Assembly: GCA_030830805.1 (NCBI GenBank)
Contig: JAURMH010000081.1
Coordinates: 1 to 32,444, forward strand
DNA length: 32,444 nucleotides
Origin: Bacteroidota bacterium
GTDB lineage: Bacteria > Bacteroidota > Bacteroidia > Sphingobacteriales > Sphingobacteriaceae
Reading direction: 5' to 3'
Shown here: positions 23,504-31,363 of the stretch, piece after piece
Numbering within the stretch: position 1 is the first letter of the stretch
How the letters are laid out: every line of letters starts with the position of its first letter
Notes under the pieces: generated by a model
Seen by the model: the letters and a program-made list of their open reading frames with translations, nothing else
The model's database searches: none
What the model was told of the DNA's origin: nothing
Translations under genes and position numbers: made by a program

Positions 23504-24769
23504 TTACTTGACGATATTTTGACGGTTCGCGTCGAGTTTAATTAAGATAAATAATAGGATGGTAAAGCTCCATAACGAAGAGCCACCATAGCTTATAAAG
23601 GGTAGGGGTATGCCAATTACTGGCACCAAACCTATGGTCATACCGATGTTGACAAAGAGATGCAAAAATAAAATGCTTGCAACTCCGTAACCATATACTC
23701 TGCTCAGCGAAGAGCGTTGCCTTTCGGATATAAATATAATTCGAAGTAGTAAGGCTAAAAATAATCCAATTAAAATAACACTGCCTACAAATCCGTATTC
23801 TTCTCCAATGGTGCAAAAAATAAAGTCGGTACTTTGTTCGGGTACAAAATCGTATTTTGTTTGGGTGCCATTTAAAAATCCTTTACCAATTAATCTACCA
23901 GATCCTATGGCTATCTTACTTTGATTAACATTATATCCAGCGCCTTTAATATCAATTTCTTTCCCAACTAAGTTATTAATTCGGTCTCTATGGTGTTGTT
24001 TCATTACATTATTAAATACATAACTAAAACCAACAACCATGGTCGCAACTAGTGCAGCACCGGCTATTATTACCGGAATAATTTTCTTCTTTCTTCTAAA
24101 ATTATATAATAAAATAGCAGTTATTACAGCAATGGAAATAAGTATGGCCGCTTTTGCAAATAATAAACTCAATATAAATGCTATACCAATTAATAAGCCT
24201 ATAACCAATACCATTCCAGAAAGCCCTTCTCTATAAAGCACTAAAATAAAGGCAACATAGGTTAAGGCAGAACCTACATCTCCCTGTAATAAGATTAATC
24301 CCATGGGTAAGCCTATCAAGCCGAGTACACTAAGCTTGGTGCTAAATCTTTCCATTTTTACGCCCGAACTTAAGTACTTAGCAACAACTAATGCGGTAGC
24401 AAATTTTGCAAATTCTGCAGGTTGCAAACGAAAGCTGCCTATTTCAAACCAAGACCTCGAACCATTTACATATTTTCCAAAAAACAAAACGGCAACTAAC
24501 ATCAGTAAAGTGATGCCGTATATTCCAAAAGAAAAAACAGAAAAGAATTTACTATCAATAAGCAGAACCATTAGTCCGATAAACAGAGCGGTTGCAATCC
24601 AAAGTAATTGTTTGCCGTAATTTTTTTCTAAATCAAAAATACTGGCGTGAGATTCGTCGAAAACTGCTGCATAAATATTAAGCCAACCAATCAACACTAA
24701 AGTGATATATAGCAATATGATTGGCATGTCTATGCTTTTCCAAAATTTGTTTTGTCCTAAATTACTCAT
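23504..24769 (-). CDS. rodA: SEDS peptidoglycan glycosyltransferase RodA
   Basis: Polymerises glycan strands from lipid II during cell elongation, together with PBP2. 421 residues with about ten hydrophobic helices. Family motifs are the NGSRSWFEIG and QPAEFAKF region (102-122), LLQGDVGSALTY (160-171), and FVPEQSTDFIF (308-318) holding the catalytic aspartate D315, followed by GEEYGFVGS. A PFISYGGSS motif is near the C-terminus, which distinguishes SEDS proteins. Being next to a class B PBP and mreBCD identifies it as RodA rather than the division paralogue FtsW. It starts one base after the PBP2 stop and is the last gene of the elongation operon. Confidence 0.96.
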   Translation of the reverse strand: MSNLGQNKFWKSIDMPIILLYITLVLIGWLNIYAAVFDESHASIFDLEKNYGKQLLWIATALFIGLMVLLIDSKFFSVFSFGIYGITLLMLVAVLFFGKYVNGSRSWFEIGSFRLQPAEFAKFATALVVAKYLSSGVKMERFSTKLSVLGLIGLPMGLILLQGDVGSALTYVAFILVLYREGLSGMVLVIGLLIGIAFILSLLFAKAAILISIAVITAILLYNFRRKKKIIPVIIAGAALVATMVVGFSYVFNNVMKQHHRDRINNLVGKEIDIKGAGYNVNQSKIAIGSGRLIGKGFLNGTQTKYDFVPEQSTDFIFCTIGEEYGFVGSVILIGLFLALLLRIIFISERQRSSLSRVYGYGVASILFLHLFVNIGMTIGLVPVIGIPLPFISYGGSSLWSFTILLFILIKLDANRQNIVK

Positions 24770-24770
24770 G

Positions 24771-26615
24771 TTAATGGCTTTCTTTAGTTTCAGTAAAAGT
24801 TGGATGAATTAAATCTGCATTTAGTAATCGATCAATATAATAGGCAGGTCTAGAGATGCTGTCTTTGATGTATTTTTCTACTAATAAACTAGCAATGGGA
24901 GCCGCCCATGTGGAACCATATCCCGAATTCTCAACAATAACAGCTATGGCTATTTTAGGGTTGTTTCGAGGGGCAAATGCTACAAAAACGGAATGTGATT
25001 TACCATGCGAATTTTGTGCTGTTCCTGTTTTTCCGCACATTGCGATGTCTGCAATTTTTGCATAAGTAGCTGTACCATGGTCCACTACTTGTTGCATGCC
25101 ATCTATCACCACATTAAAATAAGAGCTATCAATTTTAACTAAATGTTTGGTGGTATAAGTCTCTTTCTTTACTTGATCCTTTCCAATCGCTTTGATCAAA
25201 TGTGGACTATAATAAAATCCGCGATTGGCTATAATGGCCATGGTGTTTGCCATTTGTAGAGGGGTTACGCCAAGCTCCCCTTGACCAATGGCTAAAGAAA
25301 TAATGGTCGAAGATTTCCAGTGACCGGAGCTATAATATTTATCATAAAATCCAACAGTCGGAAGTAATCCACCTAATTCATTAGGTAAATCAATGTCTAG
25401 TTTTTTACCAATGCCAAATTGTAAAATATAATCACGCCATACCAAATAGTTTTTTTCTACCGAGCCATATTTACCTTGGTCTATCAGTTTTTTAAATAAC
25501 CAACAATAGTAAGAGTTACATGATTGTGCAATCGATTCGTTTAAGTTAAGAGGTGAATGGTTGTGCTCGCATTTAACCATTCTGTTTCCAATAGAATAAC
25601 CTCCATTACAAGGAAATCTACTTTCAGGTGTAATCACCTTCTCTTGTTGACCGATAAGGGCCTGTACTGCTTTAAAAATAGAGCCTGGCGGATACTGTGC
25701 CATAATTGGCCTAATAAATAAAGGTTTTTCGGGTGCTTTTAAAAGTTTGATATAATTATTGCCTCTTTCGGGACCAACTAATAAATTGGGATCATATGTT
25801 GGGCTGCTCACAAAACACAATATTTCACCAGTACTAGGTTCGATGGCAACCACACTCCCTTTTTTATTTCGCATTAGTTTTTCTGCCAACTTTTGAATGC
25901 GTAAATCGAGCGATGAAATTAATTTTTCTCCGGCAATGGCAGTGGTATCGTATTTACCTTGTTCATAACTTCCTTGGTCTCTATTGAGGGCGTCCACCAT
26001 AATAATTTTAGTACCTCTTTGACCGCGCAATACTGTTTCATAAGATTTCTCAACACCCGAAATGCCAATGTAGTCGCCTATTTGGTAGTAATTATTTGTT
26101 TTCTTAATTCTGTTTTCGTCTACTTCTCCAATATAACCAAGTACCTGTGCGGCTACTGAGTCGGGATATCTTCTTACGGTTCTGTTTTGCACAAAAAAAC
26201 CTGGGTAATCAAAAAGTCTTTCCTGAATAGATGCGTAAGCGCGTGCAGATAATTGCTTTGCAAAAATTGATGCTTTATAGGGAGAGAATTTTCTAGCTTT
26301 ATTTATTCGAATAATGAATTCGTTTTTATCAATACTTATAAGCTTACAAAAGCCAATGGTATCAAGGTTTTTGGCTTGTCTTGGAATAACCATTAAATCG
26401 TAAACAGGTTCGTTTTGAACGATAATTTTCCCTTGCCTATCGTAAATAATACCACGCGCAGGATATACGGTTAGTTTTCTTAAAACATTATTATTAGCTG
26501 ATAAAAAATAACTGTCGTCAATTACTTGAATGTAAAATAAGCGGACAATGAGTATAAAGCAAGTGAATATGAGTATTGCTTGAATAATATATTTTCGTTC
26601 AAAAAAAATATTCAT
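24771..26615 (-). CDS. mrdA: Penicillin-binding protein 2 (peptidoglycan D,D-transpeptidase, elongation)
   Basis: Class B PBP that cross-links peptidoglycan in the elongasome. 614 residues: short cytoplasmic N-tail, one TM helix at about 8-28, a dimerisation/pedestal domain (PARGIIYDRQGKIIVQN at 52-68), then the transpeptidase domain. The catalytic serine is S312 in GSIFK (SxxK, K315), the second motif is S365-C-N367, and the third is K529-T-G531 in CGKTGTAQN. VVAIEPSTGEILCFVSSP and YPPGSIFK are typical. It follows mreD without a spacer and precedes rodA by one base, its partner SEDS polymerase. Confidence 0.96.
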   Translation of the reverse strand: MNIFFERKYIIQAILIFTCFILIVRLFYIQVIDDSYFLSANNNVLRKLTVYPARGIIYDRQGKIIVQNEPVYDLMVIPRQAKNLDTIGFCKLISIDKNEFIIRINKARKFSPYKASIFAKQLSARAYASIQERLFDYPGFFVQNRTVRRYPDSVAAQVLGYIGEVDENRIKKTNNYYQIGDYIGISGVEKSYETVLRGQRGTKIIMVDALNRDQGSYEQGKYDTTAIAGEKLISSLDLRIQKLAEKLMRNKKGSVVAIEPSTGEILCFVSSPTYDPNLLVGPERGNNYIKLLKAPEKPLFIRPIMAQYPPGSIFKAVQALIGQQEKVITPESRFPCNGGYSIGNRMVKCEHNHSPLNLNESIAQSCNSYYCWLFKKLIDQGKYGSVEKNYLVWRDYILQFGIGKKLDIDLPNELGGLLPTVGFYDKYYSSGHWKSSTIISLAIGQGELGVTPLQMANTMAIIANRGFYYSPHLIKAIGKDQVKKETYTTKHLVKIDSSYFNVVIDGMQQVVDHGTATYAKIADIAMCGKTGTAQNSHGKSHSVFVAFAPRNNPKIAIAVIVENSGYGSTWAAPIASLLVEKYIKDSISRPAYYIDRLLNADLIHPTFTETKESH

Positions 26616-27131
26616 CTATCTTTTTTTGGAATTACTTAGTAAATATTGAGATAAGATGATCAACACTAAAGTGAAAAGTGAACTCAATGCTGTTCTTGCA
26701 AGTGTAATAAAGAATTCGGATAATCTAAAAACTTCAATGTTGAATAAAATTAAATGATGAATAAAAACCATGATGATAGCATAGGTGATGAACCATGGCG
26801 CCCCCATACTTTTTAAGTTAGGTGTTATTTGGTGTTCATAGCCGCCTCTTGGGGTAATGATTAAAAAAATCATGGGTCTGATAAATGCAATAAAAGTACA
26901 GGCTATGGTGTGCATGCCGTCTGTACTAGAGAAGGTATCTATACTAAGGCCTAATAAAAACGAAAACAGCAATACAAAAAAAGGTGCTGTTTCGAAAGGC
27001 AATAATAAAATAAATAAAATATATAAATAGGGGTTGAAAAGATTAAATAAACCTACATTATTGAGTACAACAACTTGTAATAGGGCTAAGAAAAAAAAAC
27101 GGAAGGTATTGCTAATAATAGGATTAATCAT
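26616..27131 (-). CDS. mreD: Rod shape-determining protein MreD
   Basis: Small integral membrane component of the elongasome, bridging MreC and the PBP2/RodA pair. From the ATG at 27131 it has 171 residues and about five hydrophobic helices, with few charged residues between. Recognition rests on length, membrane topology and its place between mreC and pbp2, since MreD sequences are poorly conserved. A TTG at 27149 would extend it by six residues, but the ATG has an excellent Shine-Dalgarno (AAGGAGG, eight bases away) and overlaps the mreC stop by 8 bases, a classic coupling arrangement. Its stop abuts the pbp2 start. Confidence 0.87.
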   Translation of the reverse strand: MINPIISNTFRFFFLALLQVVVLNNVGLFNLFNPYLYILFILLLPFETAPFFVLLFSFLLGLSIDTFSSTDGMHTIACTFIAFIRPMIFLIITPRGGYEHQITPNLKSMGAPWFITYAIIMVFIHHLILFNIEVFRLSEFFITLARTALSSLFTLVLIILSQYLLSNSKKR

Positions 27132-27957
27132 TGATGCGTCCTCCTTCAATTTTTACTTTCTCGTCTGCTAAAATATCTGAAACAACATAGACATATCTTA
27201 GGGTAGAAAAGTTGGTGGATAAATTAATAGATACTTCAAAAAAGTTATCTCCATTTTTTTGACTTACACTGTTTACTTTTCCAACCATTACATTTTCTGG
27301 AAAAATAGAAGAGAAGCCCGTAGTAGTGATCGAATCTCCAATTTTTACTTTCACATGGGTAGGGATATCTTTTAAACTACCAATCTTAGGATTCAATCCA
27401 TCCCAAACTAAAGAACCAAAGTCTTTGCTCGCGTTTAATTGTGCGCTAATTCTGGAGTCTTTATGTAAAAAAGAAATAACAGAACAATAATGATCAGATA
27501 CATCTTTCACAATACCTACAATGCCATCGCCACAAATCACACCCATGTTTTTTCTGATACCATGGATTCGGCCTCTGTTTAAAGTTAAATAGTTATTTCT
27601 TTTTAAAATAGTATTATTAATAACTTTTGCTTGAATGTAAGTGTATTGTTGAAAAGACATACTAGTATCTGTATACACACCCGAATTAATCTTATTGGAA
27701 TAGCGTTCGGTTAATACTTGATTTTTTAACCTCGCATTTTCTATAGATAGACTATCGTTTACAATGCTGAGGTTAATAAATGATTCTACATTAGAGCTGA
27801 TGCTAAATATTTTGCCACTAATTTTATTAGATGAATTAAAAAAGCTAGCACTTTGATAGTTATTGCTATTAAACAACATCGAAAAGGCAATGACTTCTAA
27901 GAATAAAAAAAGAAAAAAAGAATAATATCTAATAAAGAATATTCCTAGGTTGCGCAT
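27124..27957 (-). CDS. mreC: Rod shape-determining protein MreC
   Basis: Bitopic scaffold of the elongasome that binds PBP2 in the periplasm. 277 residues: N-terminal TM helix at about 9-28, a helical coiled-coil-like stretch (about 55-90, with SLSIENARLKNQVLTE), then two beta domains with the family landmarks NYLTLNRGRIHGIRKNMGVICGDGIVG (split around 120-147) and KIGDSITTTGFSSIFPENVMVGKV. The Ig-like beta domain and GIVGIV motif match MreC. It begins 32 bases after mreB and overlaps mreD by 8 bases. Confidence 0.93.
   Translation of the reverse strand: MRNLGIFFIRYYSFFLFLFLEVIAFSMLFNSNNYQSASFFNSSNKISGKIFSISSNVESFINLSIVNDSLSIENARLKNQVLTERYSNKINSGVYTDTSMSFQQYTYIQAKVINNTILKRNNYLTLNRGRIHGIRKNMGVICGDGIVGIVKDVSDHYCSVISFLHKDSRISAQLNASKDFGSLVWDGLNPKIGSLKDIPTHVKVKIGDSITTTGFSSIFPENVMVGKVNSVSQKNGDNFFEVSINLSTNFSTLRYVYVVSDILADEKVKIEGGRIND
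27140..27146 (-). promoter_or_regulatory. Strong ribosome binding site of mreD inside the mreC end
   Basis: AAGGAGG on the minus strand, eight bases before the mreD ATG, within the last codons of mreC. It decides between the ATG at 27131 and the upstream TTG and is rare for this organism type. Confidence 0.65.
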
Positions 27958-27989
27958 TCGGGGAGTTTTATATTGCTTTCTTTAACTAA

Positions 27990-29012
27990 TTAGGTCATTA
28001 AGAATTTAAAATTCCCGATATTTTTCAATGCAATACCTGTACCTCTAACAACTGCTCTTAAAGGATCTTCTGCAATATGAACAGGTAATTTTGTTTTTGC
28101 AGAAATTCGCTTATCCAAGCCGCGTAATAATGCACCACCACCTGTTAAATAAATTCCGGTTTGGTAAATATCAGAAGAAAGTTCTGGAGGGGTAATTTCT
28201 AAAGCCTTTAAAATTGCTTCTTCAATTTTAGAGATCGATTTATCTAAGCAATGGGCAATTTCTGTATAAGAAACTTTAATTTGTTTGGGTATACCGGTCA
28301 TTAAATCTCTTCCTTGAACTGCAAAATCTGCAGGAGGATCAGTCAATTCAGGTAATGCAGCACCTACTTCTAATTTAATTTTTTCAGCAGTCCTATCTCC
28401 AATTAAAATATTATGTTGACGGCGCATGTAATTTACAATGTCACTATCAAAGTTATCTCCAGCCACACGAATAGATTGGTCGCATACAATTCCTGATAAT
28501 GCAATGACTGCAATTTCTGTAGTACCACCTCCAATATCAATAATCATATTTCCCATTGGTTCTTCTACATCGATACCAATTCCAATAGCAGCAGCCATTG
28601 GTTCGTGAATCATATAAACTTCTTTTGCTCCTGCAATTTCTGCAGAGTCACGGACTGCTCTTTTTTCTACTTCAGTAATTCCGGAAGGAATACAAATGAC
28701 CATTTTTAAACTTGGCAAAAACCAACCTTTACCCGTATTGATCATTTTAATCATGCCACGAATCATGTGTTCTGCAGCATCAAAATCTGCAATAACGCCA
28801 TCTTTTAATGGACGAATTGTTTTGATACCATCATGAGATTTTCCATCCATTTGCATGGCTTGTTTACCTACCGCAATTACCTTATTGGTTTTTCTATCGA
28901 TAGCAACAATAGAGGGTTCGTCTACCACTACTTTATCGTTGTGAATAATAAGTGTATTTGCAGTTCCTAAATCTATAGCAATTTCTTGCGTGAAAAAATT
29001 AAATAATCCCAT
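27990..29012 (-). CDS. mreB: Rod shape-determining protein MreB (bacterial actin)
   Basis: Actin-like ATPase forming membrane-bound filaments that orient cell-wall synthesis. 340 residues, normal length. ATP-binding motifs are phosphate-1 IAIDLGTANT (11-20), phosphate-2 NMIIDIGGGTTEIAVIALSG, and the adenosine-binding TGGGALLRGLD near the C-terminus; CIPSGITEVEKRAVRDSAE and EPMAAAIGIG are also conserved. The N-terminal GLFNFFTQE suits a membrane-binding amphipathic tip. It is the first gene of mreB-mreC-mreD-pbp2-rodA, 85 bases after purH on the same strand. That gap has a short hairpin but no exact TAnnTTTG element, so the promoter is unclear and read-through from purH is possible. Confidence 0.97.
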   Translation of the reverse strand: MGLFNFFTQEIAIDLGTANTLIIHNDKVVVDEPSIVAIDRKTNKVIAVGKQAMQMDGKSHDGIKTIRPLKDGVIADFDAAEHMIRGMIKMINTGKGWFLPSLKMVICIPSGITEVEKRAVRDSAEIAGAKEVYMIHEPMAAAIGIGIDVEEPMGNMIIDIGGGTTEIAVIALSGIVCDQSIRVAGDNFDSDIVNYMRRQHNILIGDRTAEKIKLEVGAALPELTDPPADFAVQGRDLMTGIPKQIKVSYTEIAHCLDKSISKIEEAILKALEITPPELSSDIYQTGIYLTGGGALLRGLDKRISAKTKLPVHIAEDPLRAVVRGTGIALKNIGNFKFLMT

Positions 29013-29027
29013 TGTATAAAAGTTTTT

Positions 29028-29043
29028 ACAGCTTTCTAGCTGT
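29028..29043. repeat. Short hairpin in the mreB leader
   Basis: Six-base arms ACAGCT/AGCTGT with a four-base loop, 15 bases upstream of the mreB ATG. There is no T tract, so it is not a terminator. It could affect translation of mreB; a stem this short is weak evidence. Confidence 0.3.
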
Positions 29044-29097
29044 GTAAATTACATAAAAATATGAATATTATGATTGATATAAAAATACAAATATTTA

Positions 29098-30624
29098 TTA
29101 ATGCTTGAAATGTCTAACACCGGTCATCACCATAGCTAATCCATGTGAATTGCAATAATCAATAGAGGCTTGGTCTTTGATTGATCCGCCAGGCTGCAGA
29201 ACAGCTGTTATGCCTGCATTGTGAGCGATTTCCACGCAATCTGGGAACGGGAAAAAAGCATCAGAAGCCATCACCGAACCTTTTAAGTCGAATCCAAAAG
29301 TATGCGCTTTTAAGATGGCTTGTTGTAATGCATCAACCCTAGAAGTTTGGCCTACACCACTTGCCAATAATTGCGCATTTTTAACTAAAACTATTGTATT
29401 TGATTTGGTGTGCTTTACTAATTTACCAGCGAATGCTAAATCCTTTAATTCCGCTGCTGTAGCGAGTTTGCTGCTTGCAGGTTTCATTTGTTCAGCAGAT
29501 TCTATCAATAAATCTTTGTCTTGCTCTATTACTCCATTCAATAATGTTTTGAATTGTTTTTTAGGTAATTCAACATTTTTCTGTTGTAATAAGATTCGGT
29601 TCTTTTTCTCTGTTAAAAGACTCAAAGCATCTGCATCAAAGCTAGGCGCAATCAATACTTCAAAGAACAAAGGCTGAATTAAAGTAGCCGTTGCTATGTC
29701 AATATTTCTATTACAAATTAACACTCCGCCAAACGCAGAAACGGGGTCACATGCTAATGCGACAGACCAAGCTTCGGCTAAAGTAGCACGACTTGCAATG
29801 CCACAAGCATTGGTATGTTTTAAAATAGCAAAAGTAGGTTCTGTAAACTCTTTAATTAATTCAACTGCAGCATCTACATCAACTAAATTATTATAAGACA
29901 ATTCTTTGCCGTTTAATTTGTCGAACATTTGGTTTAAATCTCCATAAAACACCCCGTTTTGATGAGGATTTTCGCCGTATCTTAAAACGCTTGATTGTTG
30001 GATACTTTGTTTAAAAATAGAAAGGGGTTCGTCTTGGTTAAAATAATTAAAAATAGCACCGTCGTAATGAGAGCTAATATTAAAGGCTCTTTTAGCAAAT
30101 TCTTTACGATTAGCAAGGCTGCTGCCACCATGGTTTTTAGTTAAAACAGCGGCTAACATCTGGTATTCGTCTCTGCTTGCCACAATGATCACATCTTGGT
30201 GGTTTTTGGCTGCTGCTCTAATTAAGGAAATGCCGCCGATATCTATTTTTTCGATAATATCTTCTGAAGATGCGCCAGATGCCACTGTTTCTTCGAATGG
30301 ATACAAATCAACAATCACCAAATCAATTTCTGGAATTTCGAATTGTTGAATTTCTGCTTGATCAGAAGGGTTTGCCCTTCTGGTTAAAATTCCTCCAAAT
30401 ACCTTTGGATGCAAGGTTTTAACCCTGCCACCCAAAATAGAAGGGTAGGTAGTCAATGTTTCGACAGGTATTACGGGTACATTTAGTTCTTTTATGAAAG
30501 TTTCTGTTCCACCAGTAGAGTATATAGTAACGCCATGTTGATGAAGTAATTCGATGATTGGCGCTAAATTATCTTTGTAATAAACCGAAATTAGGGCCGA
30601 TTTAACCTTTTTGATATTTTCCAT
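29098..30624 (-). CDS. purH: Bifunctional AICAR formyltransferase / IMP cyclohydrolase
   Basis: Last two steps of de novo IMP synthesis: formylation of AICAR by 10-formyl-THF, then ring closure. 508 residues. The N-terminal MGS-like IMP cyclohydrolase domain (about 1-145) has SALISVYYKD, YSTGGTETFIKE and ILGGRVKTLHPKVFGGIL. The C-terminal transformylase domain has LRYGENPHQNGVFYG, the catalytic lysine-histidine motif KHTNACG, DPVSAFGGVL, and the terminal QPGGSIKD and TGVRHFKH. All are conserved positions. It is preceded by purN on the same strand with a 46-base gap containing a predicted promoter. Both enzymes consume 10-formyl-THF. Confidence 0.97.
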   Translation of the reverse strand: MENIKKVKSALISVYYKDNLAPIIELLHQHGVTIYSTGGTETFIKELNVPVIPVETLTTYPSILGGRVKTLHPKVFGGILTRRANPSDQAEIQQFEIPEIDLVIVDLYPFEETVASGASSEDIIEKIDIGGISLIRAAAKNHQDVIIVASRDEYQMLAAVLTKNHGGSSLANRKEFAKRAFNISSHYDGAIFNYFNQDEPLSIFKQSIQQSSVLRYGENPHQNGVFYGDLNQMFDKLNGKELSYNNLVDVDAAVELIKEFTEPTFAILKHTNACGIASRATLAEAWSVALACDPVSAFGGVLICNRNIDIATATLIQPLFFEVLIAPSFDADALSLLTEKKNRILLQQKNVELPKKQFKTLLNGVIEQDKDLLIESAEQMKPASSKLATAAELKDLAFAGKLVKHTKSNTIVLVKNAQLLASGVGQTSRVDALQQAILKAHTFGFDLKGSVMASDAFFPFPDCVEIAHNAGITAVLQPGGSIKDQASIDYCNSHGLAMVMTGVRHFKH

Positions 30625-30646
30625 TAATTAAAGGGGATTGAAGCCG

Positions 30647-30654
30647 CAAATTTA
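30647..30654 (-). promoter_or_regulatory. Predicted -7 element of purH
   Basis: TAAATTTG on the minus strand matches TAnnTTTG and ends 22 bases before the purH ATG, in the 46-base gap after purN. The -33 region is not obvious. purH may therefore be transcribed on its own as well as from purN. Confidence 0.45.
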
Positions 30655-30670
30655 GCAAAAAAAACGGGAA

Positions 30671-31267
30671 TTATAAAGCCAGGCTCGCTTTCTCGGTCTT
30701 CTTTAATAGGTCTTCAATTACCCTTGGATAATGTAAATGTTCTAGTTGATGAACTTTGTATGCAAGTTTTTCGGTGGTATCTGTATTCTCTACCAAACAT
30801 TTATTTTGATAAATAATTTCTCCCTCATCGAAAGTCTCATTTACATAATGTATAGTAATGCCTGTTTCAAGATCGTGATTAGCAATTACAGTTTCATGAA
30901 TGATGTCGCCATACATTCCTTTACCACCATATTTTGGCAACAAAGCAGGATGTATATTTATAATTCTTTTAGGATATTGACGAATTATGTTTTCTGGTAT
31001 CAACCATAAAAAACCAGCAAGAACGATAATGTCAATGTCTAGATTTTTTAATAATTGCAAAATAGTGGAAGAATGATATAATTCTTCTTTACTGAAAACA
31101 TGTGTTGGGATTTCAAAATTATCTGCACGTTGTAAAACGTAGGAGTCTGCTCTATTGGAAAGAACAATTGCTACTTCCATTTCTTTGTGGCGTTTAAAAT
31201 GTTCCATAATGAGTTGAGCATTTGAACCAGAACCAGAAGCAAAAATAGCGATACGTTTCAAGGGCAT
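30671..31267 (-). CDS. purN: Phosphoribosylglycinamide formyltransferase
   Basis: Transfers a formyl group from 10-formyl-THF to GAR in purine synthesis. 198 residues, normal length. FASGSGSNAQLI (9-20) binds the phosphate of GAR. INIHPALLPKYGGKGMYG (103-120) provides the catalytic N104 and H106, and NETFDEGEIIYQ (143-154) the catalytic acid D147. VLAGFLWLIP precedes the active site as in the family. A predicted promoter lies 13-20 bases upstream, inside a long inverted repeat, and purH follows. Confidence 0.96.
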   Translation of the reverse strand: MPLKRIAIFASGSGSNAQLIMEHFKRHKEMEVAIVLSNRADSYVLQRADNFEIPTHVFSKEELYHSSTILQLLKNLDIDIIVLAGFLWLIPENIIRQYPKRIINIHPALLPKYGGKGMYGDIIHETVIANHDLETGITIHYVNETFDEGEIIYQNKCLVENTDTTEKLAYKVHQLEHLHYPRVIEDLLKKTEKASLAL

Positions 31268-31269
31268 TT

Positions 31270-31318
31270 AATTTGATTTCAAAAGTAGCAATAATTTTGC
31301 TTTTGTTGAAATCAAATT
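31270..31318. repeat. 13-base perfect inverted repeat over the purN promoter
   Basis: Arms 31270-31282 and 31306-31318 are exact reverse complements. The 23-base spacer contains a further imperfect pairing (AGCAA / TTGCT). The left arm ends inside the predicted -7 element of purN, so it may be an operator, or a hairpin in a longer transcript. It has no T tract in its own right. Confidence 0.6.
31280..31287 (-). promoter_or_regulatory. Predicted -7 element of purN
   Basis: TACTTTTG on the minus strand matches TAnnTTTG and ends 12 bases before the purN ATG. The 13-base inverted repeat overlaps it. The -33 element is not clear. Confidence 0.45.
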
Positions 31319-31319
31319 C

Positions 31320-31363
31320 AATCAAAAAAAAGAGCGATATTCCTATCGCTCTTTTTTTTGATT
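31320..31363 (-). terminator. Intrinsic terminator of hppD
   Basis: Perfect 20-base arms (31320-31339, 31344-31363) around a TTCC loop, with eight A and eight T in the stem. It overlaps the first base of the hppD stop complement and separates it from purN. By symmetry it could also work on the plus strand, but no plus-strand gene ends here. Confidence 0.9.
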
